Below, one piece after another: positions 44,892 to 54,285 of a stretch of 64,000 bases of DNA (position 1 is the stretch's first letter; each line of letters starts with the position of its first letter). Both the position numbers and the translations under genes were made by a program. The DNA comes from Colicola sp016286205 (GTDB taxonomy: Bacteria > Bacteroidota > Bacteroidia > Bacteroidales > Paludibacteraceae), in NCBI GenBank assembly GCA_016286205.1, contig JAEESF010000010.1, forward strand, positions 35,399 to 99,398. The letters run 5' to 3'. A model generated the notes under the pieces. The model was not told the origin of the DNA. It was given only the letters and a program-made list of their open reading frames with translations, and did no database searches.

Positions 44892-44925
44892 GATTAACAA
44901 TTATATATCAAAAACAAACAATCAA

Positions 44926-45696
44926 ATGATTTCTCCTTTAGCATTTGTCAGTCCTGAAGCCCAAATAGGTAAGGACGTAGAGATAGGCCCGTTCGCTGTG
45001 ATCAACAAGAATGTGATTATCGGCGATGGTTGTATCATCGATTCTAACGCTACCATATGCGAATATACGCGTATTGGGAAGAATTGTCATATCTTTCCCT
45101 CTGCCGTCATCGGCGCTATTCCGCAGGACTTGAAATTCCACGGTGAAGAAACATGGACCATCATCGGCGACAACAATGTGTTGCGTGAGTTCGTGACGGT
45201 TCATCGCGGTACGGCTAGCAAGGGCAAGACCGTTATCGGTAATAACAACCTGATCATGGCCTATTGTCATGTGGCGCACGATTGTGTGCTCAACAACCAT
45301 ATCATCATGTCCAATGCTACTCAGTTGGCGGGCGAGGTGGTAGTGGACGATTTTGCCATCATCGGTGGAGGTACCCTCGTGCACCAGTTTACCCATATCG
45401 GCAGTCATGTGATGATCCAGGGTGGCTCACGTACCAACAAGGATATTCCGCCCTATATCATTGCGGCTCGCGAACCTATCTCGTACTGCGGAATCAATTC
45501 CGTGGGACTCAATCGCCGCGGTTATACACCGGAGCAGATACATACCATCCAAGAGGTCTATCGCATCATCTATCAGGGTGGTATGAATACCACCAAAGCC
45601 ATCGAATATGTCGAGGCCAATATCCCGCAGACTCCGGAGCGAGATGTTATCATCGATTTTGTTCGTGACTCGGCCAGGGGCATCGTTCGCGCATAA
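44926..45696 (+). CDS. lpxA: UDP-N-acetylglucosamine acyltransferase
   Basis: A 256-residue acyltransferase that places the first 3-hydroxyacyl chain on UDP-GlcNAc. The beta-helix hexapeptides begin at AQIGKDVEIGPFAVI, with the active-site His in IMAYCHVAHDCVLNNH, the PQDLKFHGE loop and the C-terminal helical part (GLNRRGYTPEQIHTIQEVY). The length matches E. coli LpxA (262). Confidence 0.96.
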   Translation: MISPLAFVSPEAQIGKDVEIGPFAVINKNVIIGDGCIIDSNATICEYTRIGKNCHIFPSAVIGAIPQDLKFHGEETWTIIGDNNVLREFVTVHRGTASKGKTVIGNNNLIMAYCHVAHDCVLNNHIIMSNATQLAGEVVVDDFAIIGGGTLVHQFTHIGSHVMIQGGSRTNKDIPPYIIAAREPISYCGINSVGLNRRGYTPEQIHTIQEVYRIIYQGGMNTTKAIEYVEANIPQTPERDVIIDFVRDSARGIVRA

Positions 45697-45735
45697 CCAA
45701 TCATCACGATTATACGATAACAAAACAAGCAAATA

Positions 45736-47457
45736 ATGGAAACAGAAGAGAGAAGTCTCAATTTCATTGAGCAGATTGTAGAACAAGATTTAGCAGAAGG
45801 TAAGAACGATGGACGTATTCAGACTCGTTTCCCGCCAGAGCCGAACGGTTACCTCCATATAGGTCACGTCAAGGCTATCTGCATGGATTTCGGTATTGCT
45901 GAGAAGTACAATGGTGTTTGCAATCTGCGTTTCGATGACACCAATCCTGCGAAGGAGGATACCGAGTATGTGGATTCCATCGAGCGTGATATAGCTTGGT
46001 TGGGTTTCCGTTGGGGGCATATCTACTATGCGTCCGACTATTTCCAGCAACTCTACGATCTGGCTATTCGTTTCATCCGCGAGGGCAAAGCCTATGTGGA
46101 CGAGCAGACGGCCGAACAGATAGCTGAGCAGAAAGGTACGCCTACCGAACCGGGTGTGGCTTCTCCTTATCGCGATCGTCCTATCGAGGAGAACCTGCGT
46201 CTGTTCGAAGCCATGCAGCGTGGCGAGATAGAGGAAGGCCGTATGGTGCTGCGCGCTAAGATAGACATGGCTAATCCTAACATGCATTTCCGCGATCCGA
46301 TCATGTATCGTATCATCACTAGCCATCCGCACCATCGTACCGGACGTCAGTGGAATGTCTATCCGATGTACGATTTCGCGCATGGTCAGTCTGATTATTT
46401 CGAGGGCGTGACCCATTCTATCTGTACCTTGGAGTTTGAGGTCCATCGTCCGCTCTACGACTATTTCATTGACCAGTTCACAGGTCCTAATTTCTGCGGT
46501 CTTTCACCTTACGGCCCGGACTATCGTCCTAAGCAACGCGAGTTCAATCGCCTCAATATCACCTATACCGTCATGTCTAAGCGCAAGATGCTGCAGCTGG
46601 TCAAAGAGGGACTTGTAGCCGGTTGGGACGATCCGCGTATGCCGACTGTCTGTGGTCTGCGTCGGCGTGGTTATACACCTCAGGCTATCCGCACCTTTAT
46701 GGACAAGATCGGTTATACCAAGGTGGAGGGAATGATCGACCAAGGTCTGCTCGAGCATACTATCCGCGAGACGCTCAAGGAGACTGCGCCGCGTGTATGC
46801 GCTATTTTCGATCCGGTCAAGCTGGTTATCACCAACTATACCGGTGAGGGCGAGACGCTCGTGGCGGAAAATATCGATGGAATCGAGAGTTTAGGCACTC
46901 GTGAGATGCGTTTTGGACGCGAATTGTGGATCGAGCGTGGCGACTTTCTTGAGGAGGCGGACAATAAGTTCTATCGTCTCTCGCCGGGCGGACGCGAAGT
47001 GCGACTCAAGAGTAGTTATATCATCCAGGCCACCGGTTGCGACAAGGATGCCGAGGGCAATATCACTACCGTCTATGCTACCTACGATCCGGATTCTAAA
47101 TCGGGTACCGAAGGCGGCAACCGCAAGACCAAAGCTACAATCAACTGGGTGGAGTGTAATTCGTGTATCGATGCCGAGGCGCGTCTCTACGATCGTCTTT
47201 TTGCTTGCGAGAACCCGTCGGCCGAAGAGGGCGATTTCCGAGACCTACTCAATCCGGAGAGCCTCGTCGTTAAGACCATCAAGGTAGAGGGTGCGCTACG
47301 CAGCGAACTACATGCGCCTATCGTGAAAGATGGTATCGAGCAGGAGAACCACTATCAGTTGCTCAAGCAGGGTTATTTCGTGGTCGATCCGGATACTACA
47401 GCCGACCATCTGGTGCTGAATCGTACGTGCTCGCTCAAGGATAACTATCTTAAGTAA
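45736..47457 (+). CDS. glnS: Glutaminyl-tRNA synthetase
   Basis: A 573-residue class I synthetase charging tRNA-Gln directly. Signature HIGH region PPEPNGYLHIGHVKAICMDF, then RFDDTNPAKED, and the KMSKS variant VMSKRKMLQLV. The C-terminal anticodon-binding beta barrels (about 340-570) are complete. Its stop overlaps the ATG of the next gene. Confidence 0.96.
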   Translation: METEERSLNFIEQIVEQDLAEGKNDGRIQTRFPPEPNGYLHIGHVKAICMDFGIAEKYNGVCNLRFDDTNPAKEDTEYVDSIERDIAWLGFRWGHIYYASDYFQQLYDLAIRFIREGKAYVDEQTAEQIAEQKGTPTEPGVASPYRDRPIEENLRLFEAMQRGEIEEGRMVLRAKIDMANPNMHFRDPIMYRIITSHPHHRTGRQWNVYPMYDFAHGQSDYFEGVTHSICTLEFEVHRPLYDYFIDQFTGPNFCGLSPYGPDYRPKQREFNRLNITYTVMSKRKMLQLVKEGLVAGWDDPRMPTVCGLRRRGYTPQAIRTFMDKIGYTKVEGMIDQGLLEHTIRETLKETAPRVCAIFDPVKLVITNYTGEGETLVAENIDGIESLGTREMRFGRELWIERGDFLEEADNKFYRLSPGGREVRLKSSYIIQATGCDKDAEGNITTVYATYDPDSKSGTEGGNRKTKATINWVECNSCIDAEARLYDRLFACENPSAEEGDFRDLLNPESLVVKTIKVEGALRSELHAPIVKDGIEQENHYQLLKQGYFVVDPDTTADHLVLNRTCSLKDNYLK

Positions 47458-47885
47458 TGCAAACCAGGGTCTATCGAGGCAAGGAGCAGATCTTCTGCGA
47501 TTGGCGCCGCAAATGGGTGCGTCTGACCCCCGAAGAGTGGGTGCGCCAACAGTTGCTCCATCGCCTCGTGGAACAGTTCGACTATCCTGCTTCGCTTATC
47601 GCCGTTGAGCAGGCTATCACCGTAGGTGAAGCTAAGAAACGCTGCGATGCTGTTGTTTACGATCGGCAGATGAGTCCGGTCCTGATTATCGAGTGCAAAG
47701 CCGAAACGGTAGCATTGACTCAGAAGACACTCGATCAGGCGGTGACCTACAATCGCAAACTCAGTGTGCCCCATCTCATGTTGTTCAATGGCCCTCAATT
47801 GATTTTCGTAACTATATCGTCTAATGGAACTTATCATCAATCTCAACGATGCCCTAGATACACCGACCTTCTACGGTGTGAATAA
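47457..47885 (+). CDS. Stand-alone HsdR N-terminal-like (PD-(D/E)XK) domain protein
   Basis: A 142-residue protein resembling the N-terminal nuclease domain of type I restriction R subunits (HSDR_N_2 family). The candidate active site is KRCDAVVYDRQMSPVLIIECKAE: Asp, then Glu-x-Lys, with a preceding acidic residue in IAVEQAI. No helicase, methylase or specificity genes are nearby, so this is not a restriction system; similar lone domains occur widely in Bacteroidetes with unknown role. It overlaps glnS by 1 base and phoH by 62 bases, a strikingly long overlap. Confidence 0.8.
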   Translation: MQTRVYRGKEQIFCDWRRKWVRLTPEEWVRQQLLHRLVEQFDYPASLIAVEQAITVGEAKKRCDAVVYDRQMSPVLIIECKAETVALTQKTLDQAVTYNRKLSVPHLMLFNGPQLIFVTISSNGTYHQSQRCPRYTDLLRCE

Positions 47886-48753
47886 TCAGAATATGCTCTG
47901 CCTGCGCAATCAGTATCCTGATGTGCGCGTGGTGGCTCGTGGCTATCAGGTCAAGGCTACCGGATCCGAGTCGGCTGTCGAGCGATTCGAACAAGCCCTG
48001 CGTCTGTGCGAGGAGTTCTGCATCCGAACCAATACGCTCAACGAGCAGCAGATCCTGCAGTTGCTGCATGGCGAACAACCTCATGCGCAGCAGCCCGACC
48101 ATCTGATCTTGCATGGCGTCAACGGGCGTTCGGTTTTTGCCCGTTCGGTCAACCAACAGGCGCTCGTCAGTGCGTACGAGGAGAATGATCTGCTCTTTGC
48201 TATCGGACCTGCAGGTAGCGGCAAAACCTATACGGCTATTGCACTGGCAGTGCGTGCGCTCAAGAATCGTGAGGTACGTCGTATCATCCTCTCGCGCCCT
48301 GCTGTTGAGGCAGGTGAGAAACTGGGATTCCTGCCGGGTGATATGAAGGAGAAAATCGACCCCTATCTGCAGCCGCTCTACGATGCACTACAGGATATGA
48401 TTCCTTCGGTCAAACTGAACGAATATATGGAGAAGGGCATTATTCAGATTGCGCCTCTGGCTTTCATGCGTGGCCGTACACTGAGCGATGCTATCGTTAT
48501 CCTCGATGAGGCGCAGAATACTACTTGTCTCCAACTCAAGATGTTCCTTACCCGTCTCGGACTGGGCGGCAAGATGATCGTGACGGGCGATATGACCCAG
48601 ATCGATCTGCCGGCTACGCAGAAGTCCGGTCTGCGTGATGCCATCGAGCGTTTTCGTGATATAGAGGGTATCAAAATCATCGAATTCAACGAGAAAGATA
48701 TCGTTCGCCATCCGCTAGTAAAGCGTATCGTGGCGGCGTACAAAGAGAAATAA
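47824..48753 (+). CDS. phoH: PhoH-family ATPase
   Basis: A 309-residue PhoH-like P-loop protein. A KH-like N-terminal region (about 1-100) precedes Walker A IGPAGSGKTYTAIALAV and Walker B VILDEAQNTT, with VTGDMTQIDLP and FNEKDIVRHPLV near the end. PhoH proteins are phosphate-starvation-linked ATPases thought to act on RNA. Starts inside the previous gene and lies in the glnS-uvrD run. Confidence 0.93.
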   Translation: MELIINLNDALDTPTFYGVNNQNMLCLRNQYPDVRVVARGYQVKATGSESAVERFEQALRLCEEFCIRTNTLNEQQILQLLHGEQPHAQQPDHLILHGVNGRSVFARSVNQQALVSAYEENDLLFAIGPAGSGKTYTAIALAVRALKNREVRRIILSRPAVEAGEKLGFLPGDMKEKIDPYLQPLYDALQDMIPSVKLNEYMEKGIIQIAPLAFMRGRTLSDAIVILDEAQNTTCLQLKMFLTRLGLGGKMIVTGDMTQIDLPATQKSGLRDAIERFRDIEGIKIIEFNEKDIVRHPLVKRIVAAYKEK

Positions 48754-48765
48754 AACTATCCTACC

Positions 48766-50763
48766 ATGAGAAAATACATCTTAACTCTTCTGGCTATTTT
48801 TTGCCTCTCGTCGTTATATGCGGGAATAACCACCTATACCTTCACTTCCACCAAGTGGGCGAGCAAGGTGGGTTCCACCGTTTGCGATGGCACTACCGAT
48901 GGATGGGTGTCCGATAAGGACGGAAGTTCTTATGCGGATCCTCGCTATGATGCGCAAGGAAGACTGATGTACCAGGGAGTAGGAGTTACTTCTTCTCCTT
49001 CCTATTCCGGCGCAGGCGCTACATCCGTATTGTCGTTCGAGGACGTGCGTCGTGTGACATTCAATTTCTGTCAAAACTCCTCCAAGGGCAAAGGTGTGAT
49101 CTATGTCCAGGTGGGTGCCAATGCCCCGGATAGTATCGTAGTGCACAAACCGGCCACAAGCGGTGCGGGTGTGTACAATCGCGATTCCATCGTTATTTTC
49201 TCGACTCCGCAGACGGGTAAGATCAAGTTCTGGGTTAAATGTACCGAGAATGCTATCTATATCAATTCCATCTCTATCCGTGCGGCTACAGGCGGTTCGT
49301 CTGTCTTCACGATGGATACCTACCAGTTGGTAACCGATGTGACGCAGCTGCAAGATTCCGACCAGGTTATCTTTGGTGTCAGCAGTCCTTCGATTAACTA
49401 TATCATGGGCTATTTCGACGAGTCGGTTTCGGTCAACAATATCCATGCTATTCGTGGTCGCTATTCGGCCGATCGCTCGCAGGTAGATGCCGACGATCGC
49501 GCTATCTATACGTTGCGTGTGACTGAGTTGAATGGCAATACAGCCTATGTATTTCAGGACGAACTGCGCTACGAAGAAGCCTATCTGGTAGCTTCGGGTG
49601 GGCAGACCAAAAATCGCTTGGCGTTGTGGGACAAACTGGTCGATACCAATACCTATGGCAACTATGGTTATTGGGATATCTCTGTGGCTGCATCGGGCGA
49701 GGCCGTTATCCGCAATCTGGGTAATAGCAAGGCCAAGTATATCCAGTACAATGCGTCTAACAATCCTACGCTCTTTGCTTGCTACGAGACCCAGGGTGCG
49801 CAGACTCCGGTCTGCCTCTATCGGCGTGTGCCGGCTATGGGCGATATCACGGCTATCGTGGCACCTTTGGTCAATTTCGGTATCACAACCACTACTACTG
49901 GTTCGCGTACTATCGAGATTAATGCTAACGGACTGACGCAAGATATATCTGTGTCGCTGGCCGATGGCTCAATATTCTCGGTTTCATCGGAACTTTTAGA
50001 CCGTGATGGAGATAATCTGACTGTCTCCTATTCGGCTTCCGCTGCCGGTCATTATACCGACACACTCATCCTGCGTTCGGGCGAGACCGAGACGCGTGCG
50101 CTGGTCATGGCGCAGGTGCTGATGCCTATGACGATTGCCCAGGCGGTCAGCCTGCCTGACTATAGCATAACCTATCTCAATCCGGTAGTGGTGACTAAGA
50201 AATACGACTCGTATATCTATATCCGTGATGCTTCGGGTTCGATGCTTATCTTCGATCGTGGCAACGGCGAGACGGGCAAGCCGTACGGCCAGGGGCTCGT
50301 ATCCGGCGATCCGCTGACGGGCGTCATAGGACGTATGCTCAATTATTATGGTGTGCCCGAGTTGTCACCCACTCAGGCGTTCAGTGTAGGTTCCCGTAGC
50401 GAAGTGCTGCCCGAGCAGGCAGGTGCTACAGTCGATTCGGCCGACGTATGTCGTTTTCTGCAGCTCGATTCGGTGGTCTTCTCCTCGCAGACTCAGTTGA
50501 CCTACCGCGGTCATAGTTATGCAGTGGCTAATAAGTTCAATTTGTCCGATTTTATCGAACAAAAATCGACTCGTGTCACCTGTATCGTCAGCTACGATTG
50601 GGACGTGGTGACGCTCTATATCGTTTCGCAAACCGAGTATCCGGTCACGGCGCTTGACCAACCCGCTTCGGATGGACGTGCGGCACGACTGATCATGCGT
50701 GGCGGCATTGTCTATGTCGAAACCGACCATGGCCTCTATACCCTAACAGGCGAAAAACTGTAA
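48766..50763 (+). CDS. Secreted protein with OB-fold-like domain and C-terminal tail
   Basis: A 665-residue exported protein with signal MRKYILTLLAIFCLSSLYA. An N-terminal beta-rich domain (about 20-175) is followed by a domain of unknown type (about 180-355), an Ig/BACON-like repeat (about 360-450), and an OB-fold/DUF5689-like domain (about 455-630; YIYIRDASGSMLIF, then VTLYIVSQTEYP). It ends in IVYVETDHGLYTLTGEKL, the tail pattern shared with four other proteins here. It lies 12 bases after phoH and 1 base before uvrD, an odd place for a surface protein among DNA/RNA enzymes. No enzymatic site is recognised. Confidence 0.78.
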   Translation: MRKYILTLLAIFCLSSLYAGITTYTFTSTKWASKVGSTVCDGTTDGWVSDKDGSSYADPRYDAQGRLMYQGVGVTSSPSYSGAGATSVLSFEDVRRVTFNFCQNSSKGKGVIYVQVGANAPDSIVVHKPATSGAGVYNRDSIVIFSTPQTGKIKFWVKCTENAIYINSISIRAATGGSSVFTMDTYQLVTDVTQLQDSDQVIFGVSSPSINYIMGYFDESVSVNNIHAIRGRYSADRSQVDADDRAIYTLRVTELNGNTAYVFQDELRYEEAYLVASGGQTKNRLALWDKLVDTNTYGNYGYWDISVAASGEAVIRNLGNSKAKYIQYNASNNPTLFACYETQGAQTPVCLYRRVPAMGDITAIVAPLVNFGITTTTTGSRTIEINANGLTQDISVSLADGSIFSVSSELLDRDGDNLTVSYSASAAGHYTDTLILRSGETETRALVMAQVLMPMTIAQAVSLPDYSITYLNPVVVTKKYDSYIYIRDASGSMLIFDRGNGETGKPYGQGLVSGDPLTGVIGRMLNYYGVPELSPTQAFSVGSRSEVLPEQAGATVDSADVCRFLQLDSVVFSSQTQLTYRGHSYAVANKFNLSDFIEQKSTRVTCIVSYDWDVVTLYIVSQTEYPVTALDQPASDGRAARLIMRGGIVYVETDHGLYTLTGEKL

Positions 50764-50764
50764 A

Positions 50765-53032
50765 ATGGATTTTCTGGACCAGTTAAATAGTACCCAGCGT
50801 CAGGCGGTGACCCATACCGAGGGTCCCTCGCTCATTGTGGCCGGAGCCGGTTCGGGCAAGACACGTGTCCTGACTTATCGGGTGGCCTATCTGTTGACCC
50901 AGGGTGTACCGGCAGGCAATATACTGGCGCTGACATTCACCAACAAGGCGGCACGCGAGATGAAGGAGCGTATCTGTCGGCTCGTGCCGCCGGACGATGC
51001 ACGCTATCTGTGGATGGGCACTTTCCATCATGTCTGCACGCGTCTGTTGCGACGCAATGCCGAAAGGCTCGGCTTCACACCCGATTTCACTATCTATGAT
51101 ACCCAGGACATGAAGTCGCTGCTCAAGTCTATCTGCAAGGAGCGCGGACTGGATGATAAGATCTACAAACCTGCGGCTGTGCTGGAGCGTATCTCGATGG
51201 CGAAGAATATGATGATCAGCCCCGAGCGTTATGCACTGGATAGCGAGATCCAGCGTCGCGACCGCGAGTCTAGACTGTACGAGATGGCCACTATCTACGA
51301 TCTCTACCAGCTTCGTCTGAAGGCGGCCAATGCCATGGATTTTGACGACCTGTTGCTCAATATGCTTCGTCTGATTGATCAGCATGCCGATATCCGCGAG
51401 CAGTTGCAGCAGCAGTTTCGTTACGTCTTGGTCGATGAGTACCAGGATACCAATTATGTCCAGTATCTGCTGGTGAGCCGTCTGGCCGAACCGCAGAACA
51501 ATATCTGCGTGGTGGGCGATGATGCGCAGTCTATCTATTCGTTCCGCGGAGCCGATATACGCAATATACTGAATTTCCGTCAGCGTTATCCCGATGCACA
51601 GATTTTCAAACTCGAGCGCAACTATCGCTCGACGCGCAATATAGTGGATGCAGCCAATTCGCTGATCCATCACAATCAGCATCAGATCGAGAAGAATGTC
51701 TATTCGGAGAACGACGAGGGTCAACTGCTGTCACTCCACTCGTATATGGACGATCGTGCCGAGGCTGAAGGCGTAGCACGCCAGATCCAAAATCTGAAGA
51801 AAGGTTCCTCTCGCCTCTCGCCTCTCGCCGCTAACCGTTTCACTTACGACGATTTCGCAGTTCTCTACCGCACCAATGCCCAATCACGTGCTTTCGAGGG
51901 CGAATTGCGCAAGCGTAATATTCCCTACCGCATCTATGGAGGCATCTCGTTCTACCAGCGCAAGGAGATCAAGGATACCTTGGGCTATTTTCGTCTGGCG
52001 GTCAATCCACGTGACAACGAGGCCCTGCTGCGTATCATCGCTTTTCCCGGACGCGGTATAGGTGATACTACGATGAAGAAGGTGGCGGCGAATGCTATCG
52101 AGCATCATCGCTGCTATCTGGATGTCATGCGTATGCCCGAAGAGACAGGGCTGGATGTGGGACCTGCTACGCAGAAGAAGATTAGTGCTTTTGCCCGGCA
52201 GATAGACGAACTGGGGGCGCTGAGCGAGCAGATGGATGCTTTCGGCTTTGCCGAACATGTCCTGCGGACTACGGGTGTGATGACGGCTTTGGCTATGGAT
52301 CGTACGCCCGAGGGAATTGACCGAGCGCAGAATGTGCAGGAGTTGCTCAATGCTATACACGAGTTCGTAGAGATGCGTGCTCAAGAGGGTATCGACTTTA
52401 CGCCTATTACCGATTTTCTGAGCGAAGTCAGCCTGCAAACCGACCAGGACGATAATCTGCAGGATACGACGGAACGGGTCACGCTGATGACTGTCCATGC
52501 GGCTAAGGGACTCGAGTTTCCTGTCGTTTTCATCGTGGGCCTGGAGGAGAATCTGTTCCCCTCGCAGTACTGTGTGCGTCCGAGTGAGATAGAGGAGGAA
52601 CGTCGTCTGCTCTATGTAGCTATCACGCGTTCGATGGAGCAGTGTCATCTCAGTCTGGCGCGTCAGCGTTTCCGCAATGGGTCAGTCACTTTCGCTTCAC
52701 CCAGCCGATTCCTGAGCGATATCGATCGTCGGTATATCGAGATGGTTCGTCCTGCTTCGTCTTCCTATCGTGCGCCATCGTTCTCTGCTGCACCGCGCTT
52801 TGTCCAGCCGACACGACCCCAGGTTCCCGTGCGCAACGAGTCTGTCTCAGAGACGAAGACCGATGTCTCGTGGCAAAGCGGCGACCGCGTTCATCATTCC
52901 GCTTTCGGCAATGGTGTAGTTAGCCGCGTCTATCACGACGAGGCCACAGGCAACGATAAGATTGAGATAAATTTCGAAGGACTAGGAACCAAAACCCTTC
53001 TGCTGAGTTACGCCAAACTGGAGCGCATCTAG
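50765..53032 (+). CDS. uvrD: ATP-dependent DNA helicase UvrD/PcrA
   Basis: A 755-residue superfamily 1A 3'-5' helicase for repair. Motifs: I GAGSGKTRVLTYR, Ia LTFTNKAAREM, II VDEYQDTN, III VGDDAQSIYSFRGA, IV LERNYRST, V VTLMTVHAAKGLEF, VI RRLLYVAITRSM. The last 70 residues form the usual Tudor-like tail (GDRVHHSAFGNGVV). Around residues 345-355 a short insert GSSRLSPLAANRF is encoded by three heptanucleotide units (51807-51829), the repeat family also seen between genes. It ends with a 4-base overlap with the convergent chromate transporter gene. Confidence 0.95.
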   Translation: MDFLDQLNSTQRQAVTHTEGPSLIVAGAGSGKTRVLTYRVAYLLTQGVPAGNILALTFTNKAAREMKERICRLVPPDDARYLWMGTFHHVCTRLLRRNAERLGFTPDFTIYDTQDMKSLLKSICKERGLDDKIYKPAAVLERISMAKNMMISPERYALDSEIQRRDRESRLYEMATIYDLYQLRLKAANAMDFDDLLLNMLRLIDQHADIREQLQQQFRYVLVDEYQDTNYVQYLLVSRLAEPQNNICVVGDDAQSIYSFRGADIRNILNFRQRYPDAQIFKLERNYRSTRNIVDAANSLIHHNQHQIEKNVYSENDEGQLLSLHSYMDDRAEAEGVARQIQNLKKGSSRLSPLAANRFTYDDFAVLYRTNAQSRAFEGELRKRNIPYRIYGGISFYQRKEIKDTLGYFRLAVNPRDNEALLRIIAFPGRGIGDTTMKKVAANAIEHHRCYLDVMRMPEETGLDVGPATQKKISAFARQIDELGALSEQMDAFGFAEHVLRTTGVMTALAMDRTPEGIDRAQNVQELLNAIHEFVEMRAQEGIDFTPITDFLSEVSLQTDQDDNLQDTTERVTLMTVHAAKGLEFPVVFIVGLEENLFPSQYCVRPSEIEEERRLLYVAITRSMEQCHLSLARQRFRNGSVTFASPSRFLSDIDRRYIEMVRPASSSYRAPSFSAAPRFVQPTRPQVPVRNESVSETKTDVSWQSGDRVHHSAFGNGVVSRVYHDEATGNDKIEINFEGLGTKTLLLSYAKLERI

Positions 53033-53592
53033 AGGTAAATCAGATATCCTGCCACGCCGGCAAGAACGATCAATAGGATAGGGTGACTGATGATTTCGGT
53101 CACTTTATTTTTTGTAAAGTTAGGCAGAATGGTGAAGAAGGCCACTAATGCGAAGATGATCCAACTGATAGGGTCGATAAATGTGGTGGGCTTCATCAGT
53201 AGCAGTGCCGCTGAGGCGATGAGTCCGAGAACCGTAAAACGCAGCATGCGTAGGGTCTGTTCGAAATACGCATTGCCTTGGAACCGACGACTTAGCCAGA
53301 AATATGCTTTGCATATACTGAGCATGATGATCAGGCTGGGCAGGATGATAGCCAGGGTGCTGAGTACGCTTCCCCAGATGCCCGCTGCGGTGTAACCGAC
53401 ATACGTCGCGCAGTTGATGCCTATCGGACCTGGCGTCACCTGACTCACGGCTACTATATCGACAAACTCCTGCTCGCTCATCCATCCGTGCTGCGCCACC
53501 TCCATCTCTATCAGCGACAGGATAGCCAGACCTCCGCCGAAACCGAAGAGACCTATCTTGAAAAACGATATGAAGAGTTGCAGATATAACAT
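53029..53592 (-). CDS. chrA: Chromate transporter family protein, second half
   Basis: A 187-residue membrane protein of the CHR family: FFKIGLFGFGGGLAIL at the start, DIVAVSQVTPGPIGINCATYVGYTAAGIWG (the conserved PGP signature) and five to six hydrophobic helices. In Bacteroidetes, CHR proteins are often encoded as two short adjacent genes that pair to make one transporter, as here. The true substrate may be chromate, sulfate or something else. It starts 12 bases downstream of the other half. Confidence 0.88.
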   Translation of the reverse strand: MLYLQLFISFFKIGLFGFGGGLAILSLIEMEVAQHGWMSEQEFVDIVAVSQVTPGPIGINCATYVGYTAAGIWGSVLSTLAIILPSLIIMLSICKAYFWLSRRFQGNAYFEQTLRMLRFTVLGLIASAALLLMKPTTFIDPISWIIFALVAFFTILPNFTKNKVTEIISHPILLIVLAGVAGYLIYL

Positions 53593-53604
53593 TTTCTCTA
53601 ACCT

Positions 53605-54285
53605 CTAACCTCTCGCCTTTCTACTAATCGCGACGCTGGCAAGCGTCAAGATTATAGTTGCCAGAATTACCCAAACGGGATTGACATGTCCTAACCAGAT
53701 CAGCAGCGCCGCCGCCAACGAGATCATCAGCGGAAGTCCTCTTTTGACTATCGACTTTCCACTTTCGCCTTTCGCCTCTCGCCTCTCGCCTTTCAGCCCC
53801 ATCGCATTTTTCGCCAACTTCACCAGCGGTGCCGCAATCAGTGCCACTACGGCGGGACGAATGCCGCGGAAGGCGGCCTCAACGGCAGGCAGTTCTTTCC
53901 ATTCGCTGAAGACCATGGCAATAGCCAGTATGATCACGAACGAAGGTAATACGGCACCCAGCACGGCTCCGCAGACGCCGCGCCAACCGCCTATGCGCCA
54001 ACCTATGAAGATGGCGCTATTGACAGCTATCAGTCCAGGCGCTGCTTGCGCCAGGGCAATCATGTTGAGAAATTCCTCTTCGTCAATCCATTGCTGACGA
54101 TCTACCACCTCCCGTTGAATCAGGGGCAGCATAGCGTAACCTCCACCCAGGGTGAAGGTGCCAATCTTAAGATAGGTATAGAAAAGTTGCCAGAACACGC
54201 CTTTTTTGTTTGGTTGATAGTCCTTCGGACGTTTATAGGGGTTTACGGGCTCTGCCCTGTTTAACCAAACGCGCAGAAAGCGCAC
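53605..54285 (-). CDS. chrA: Chromate transporter family protein, first half, with repeat insert
   Basis: A CHR-family protein of up to 226 residues: TYLKIGTFTLGGGYAMLPLIQ, MIALAQAAPGLIAVNSAIFIGW and about five helices. Two oddities are seen. The first GTG (54285) lies inside a hairpin-repeat array, and a second GTG at 54198 (VFWQLFYTYLK) gives 197 residues, the usual size; I favour the latter. Between the last helices sits a hydrophilic insert LKGERREAKGESGKSIVKRG (about 160-180), encoded by seven heptanucleotide units (53746-53795). Even the C-terminal ARG is in a similar repeat (53600-53625). Confidence 0.85.
   Translation of the reverse strand: MRFLRVWLNRAEPVNPYKRPKDYQPNKKGVFWQLFYTYLKIGTFTLGGGYAMLPLIQREVVDRQQWIDEEEFLNMIALAQAAPGLIAVNSAIFIGWRIGGWRGVCGAVLGAVLPSFVIILAIAMVFSEWKELPAVEAAFRGIRPAVVALIAAPLVKLAKNAMGLKGERREAKGESGKSIVKRGLPLMISLAAALLIWLGHVNPVWVILATIILTLASVAISRKARG

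Noticed and set aside
47457..47885. Remnant of a type I restriction-modification system
   Set aside because: Only the N-terminal-like nuclease domain is there, its frame is intact and tightly coupled to glnS and phoH, and no hsdM, hsdS or helicase remains are visible.
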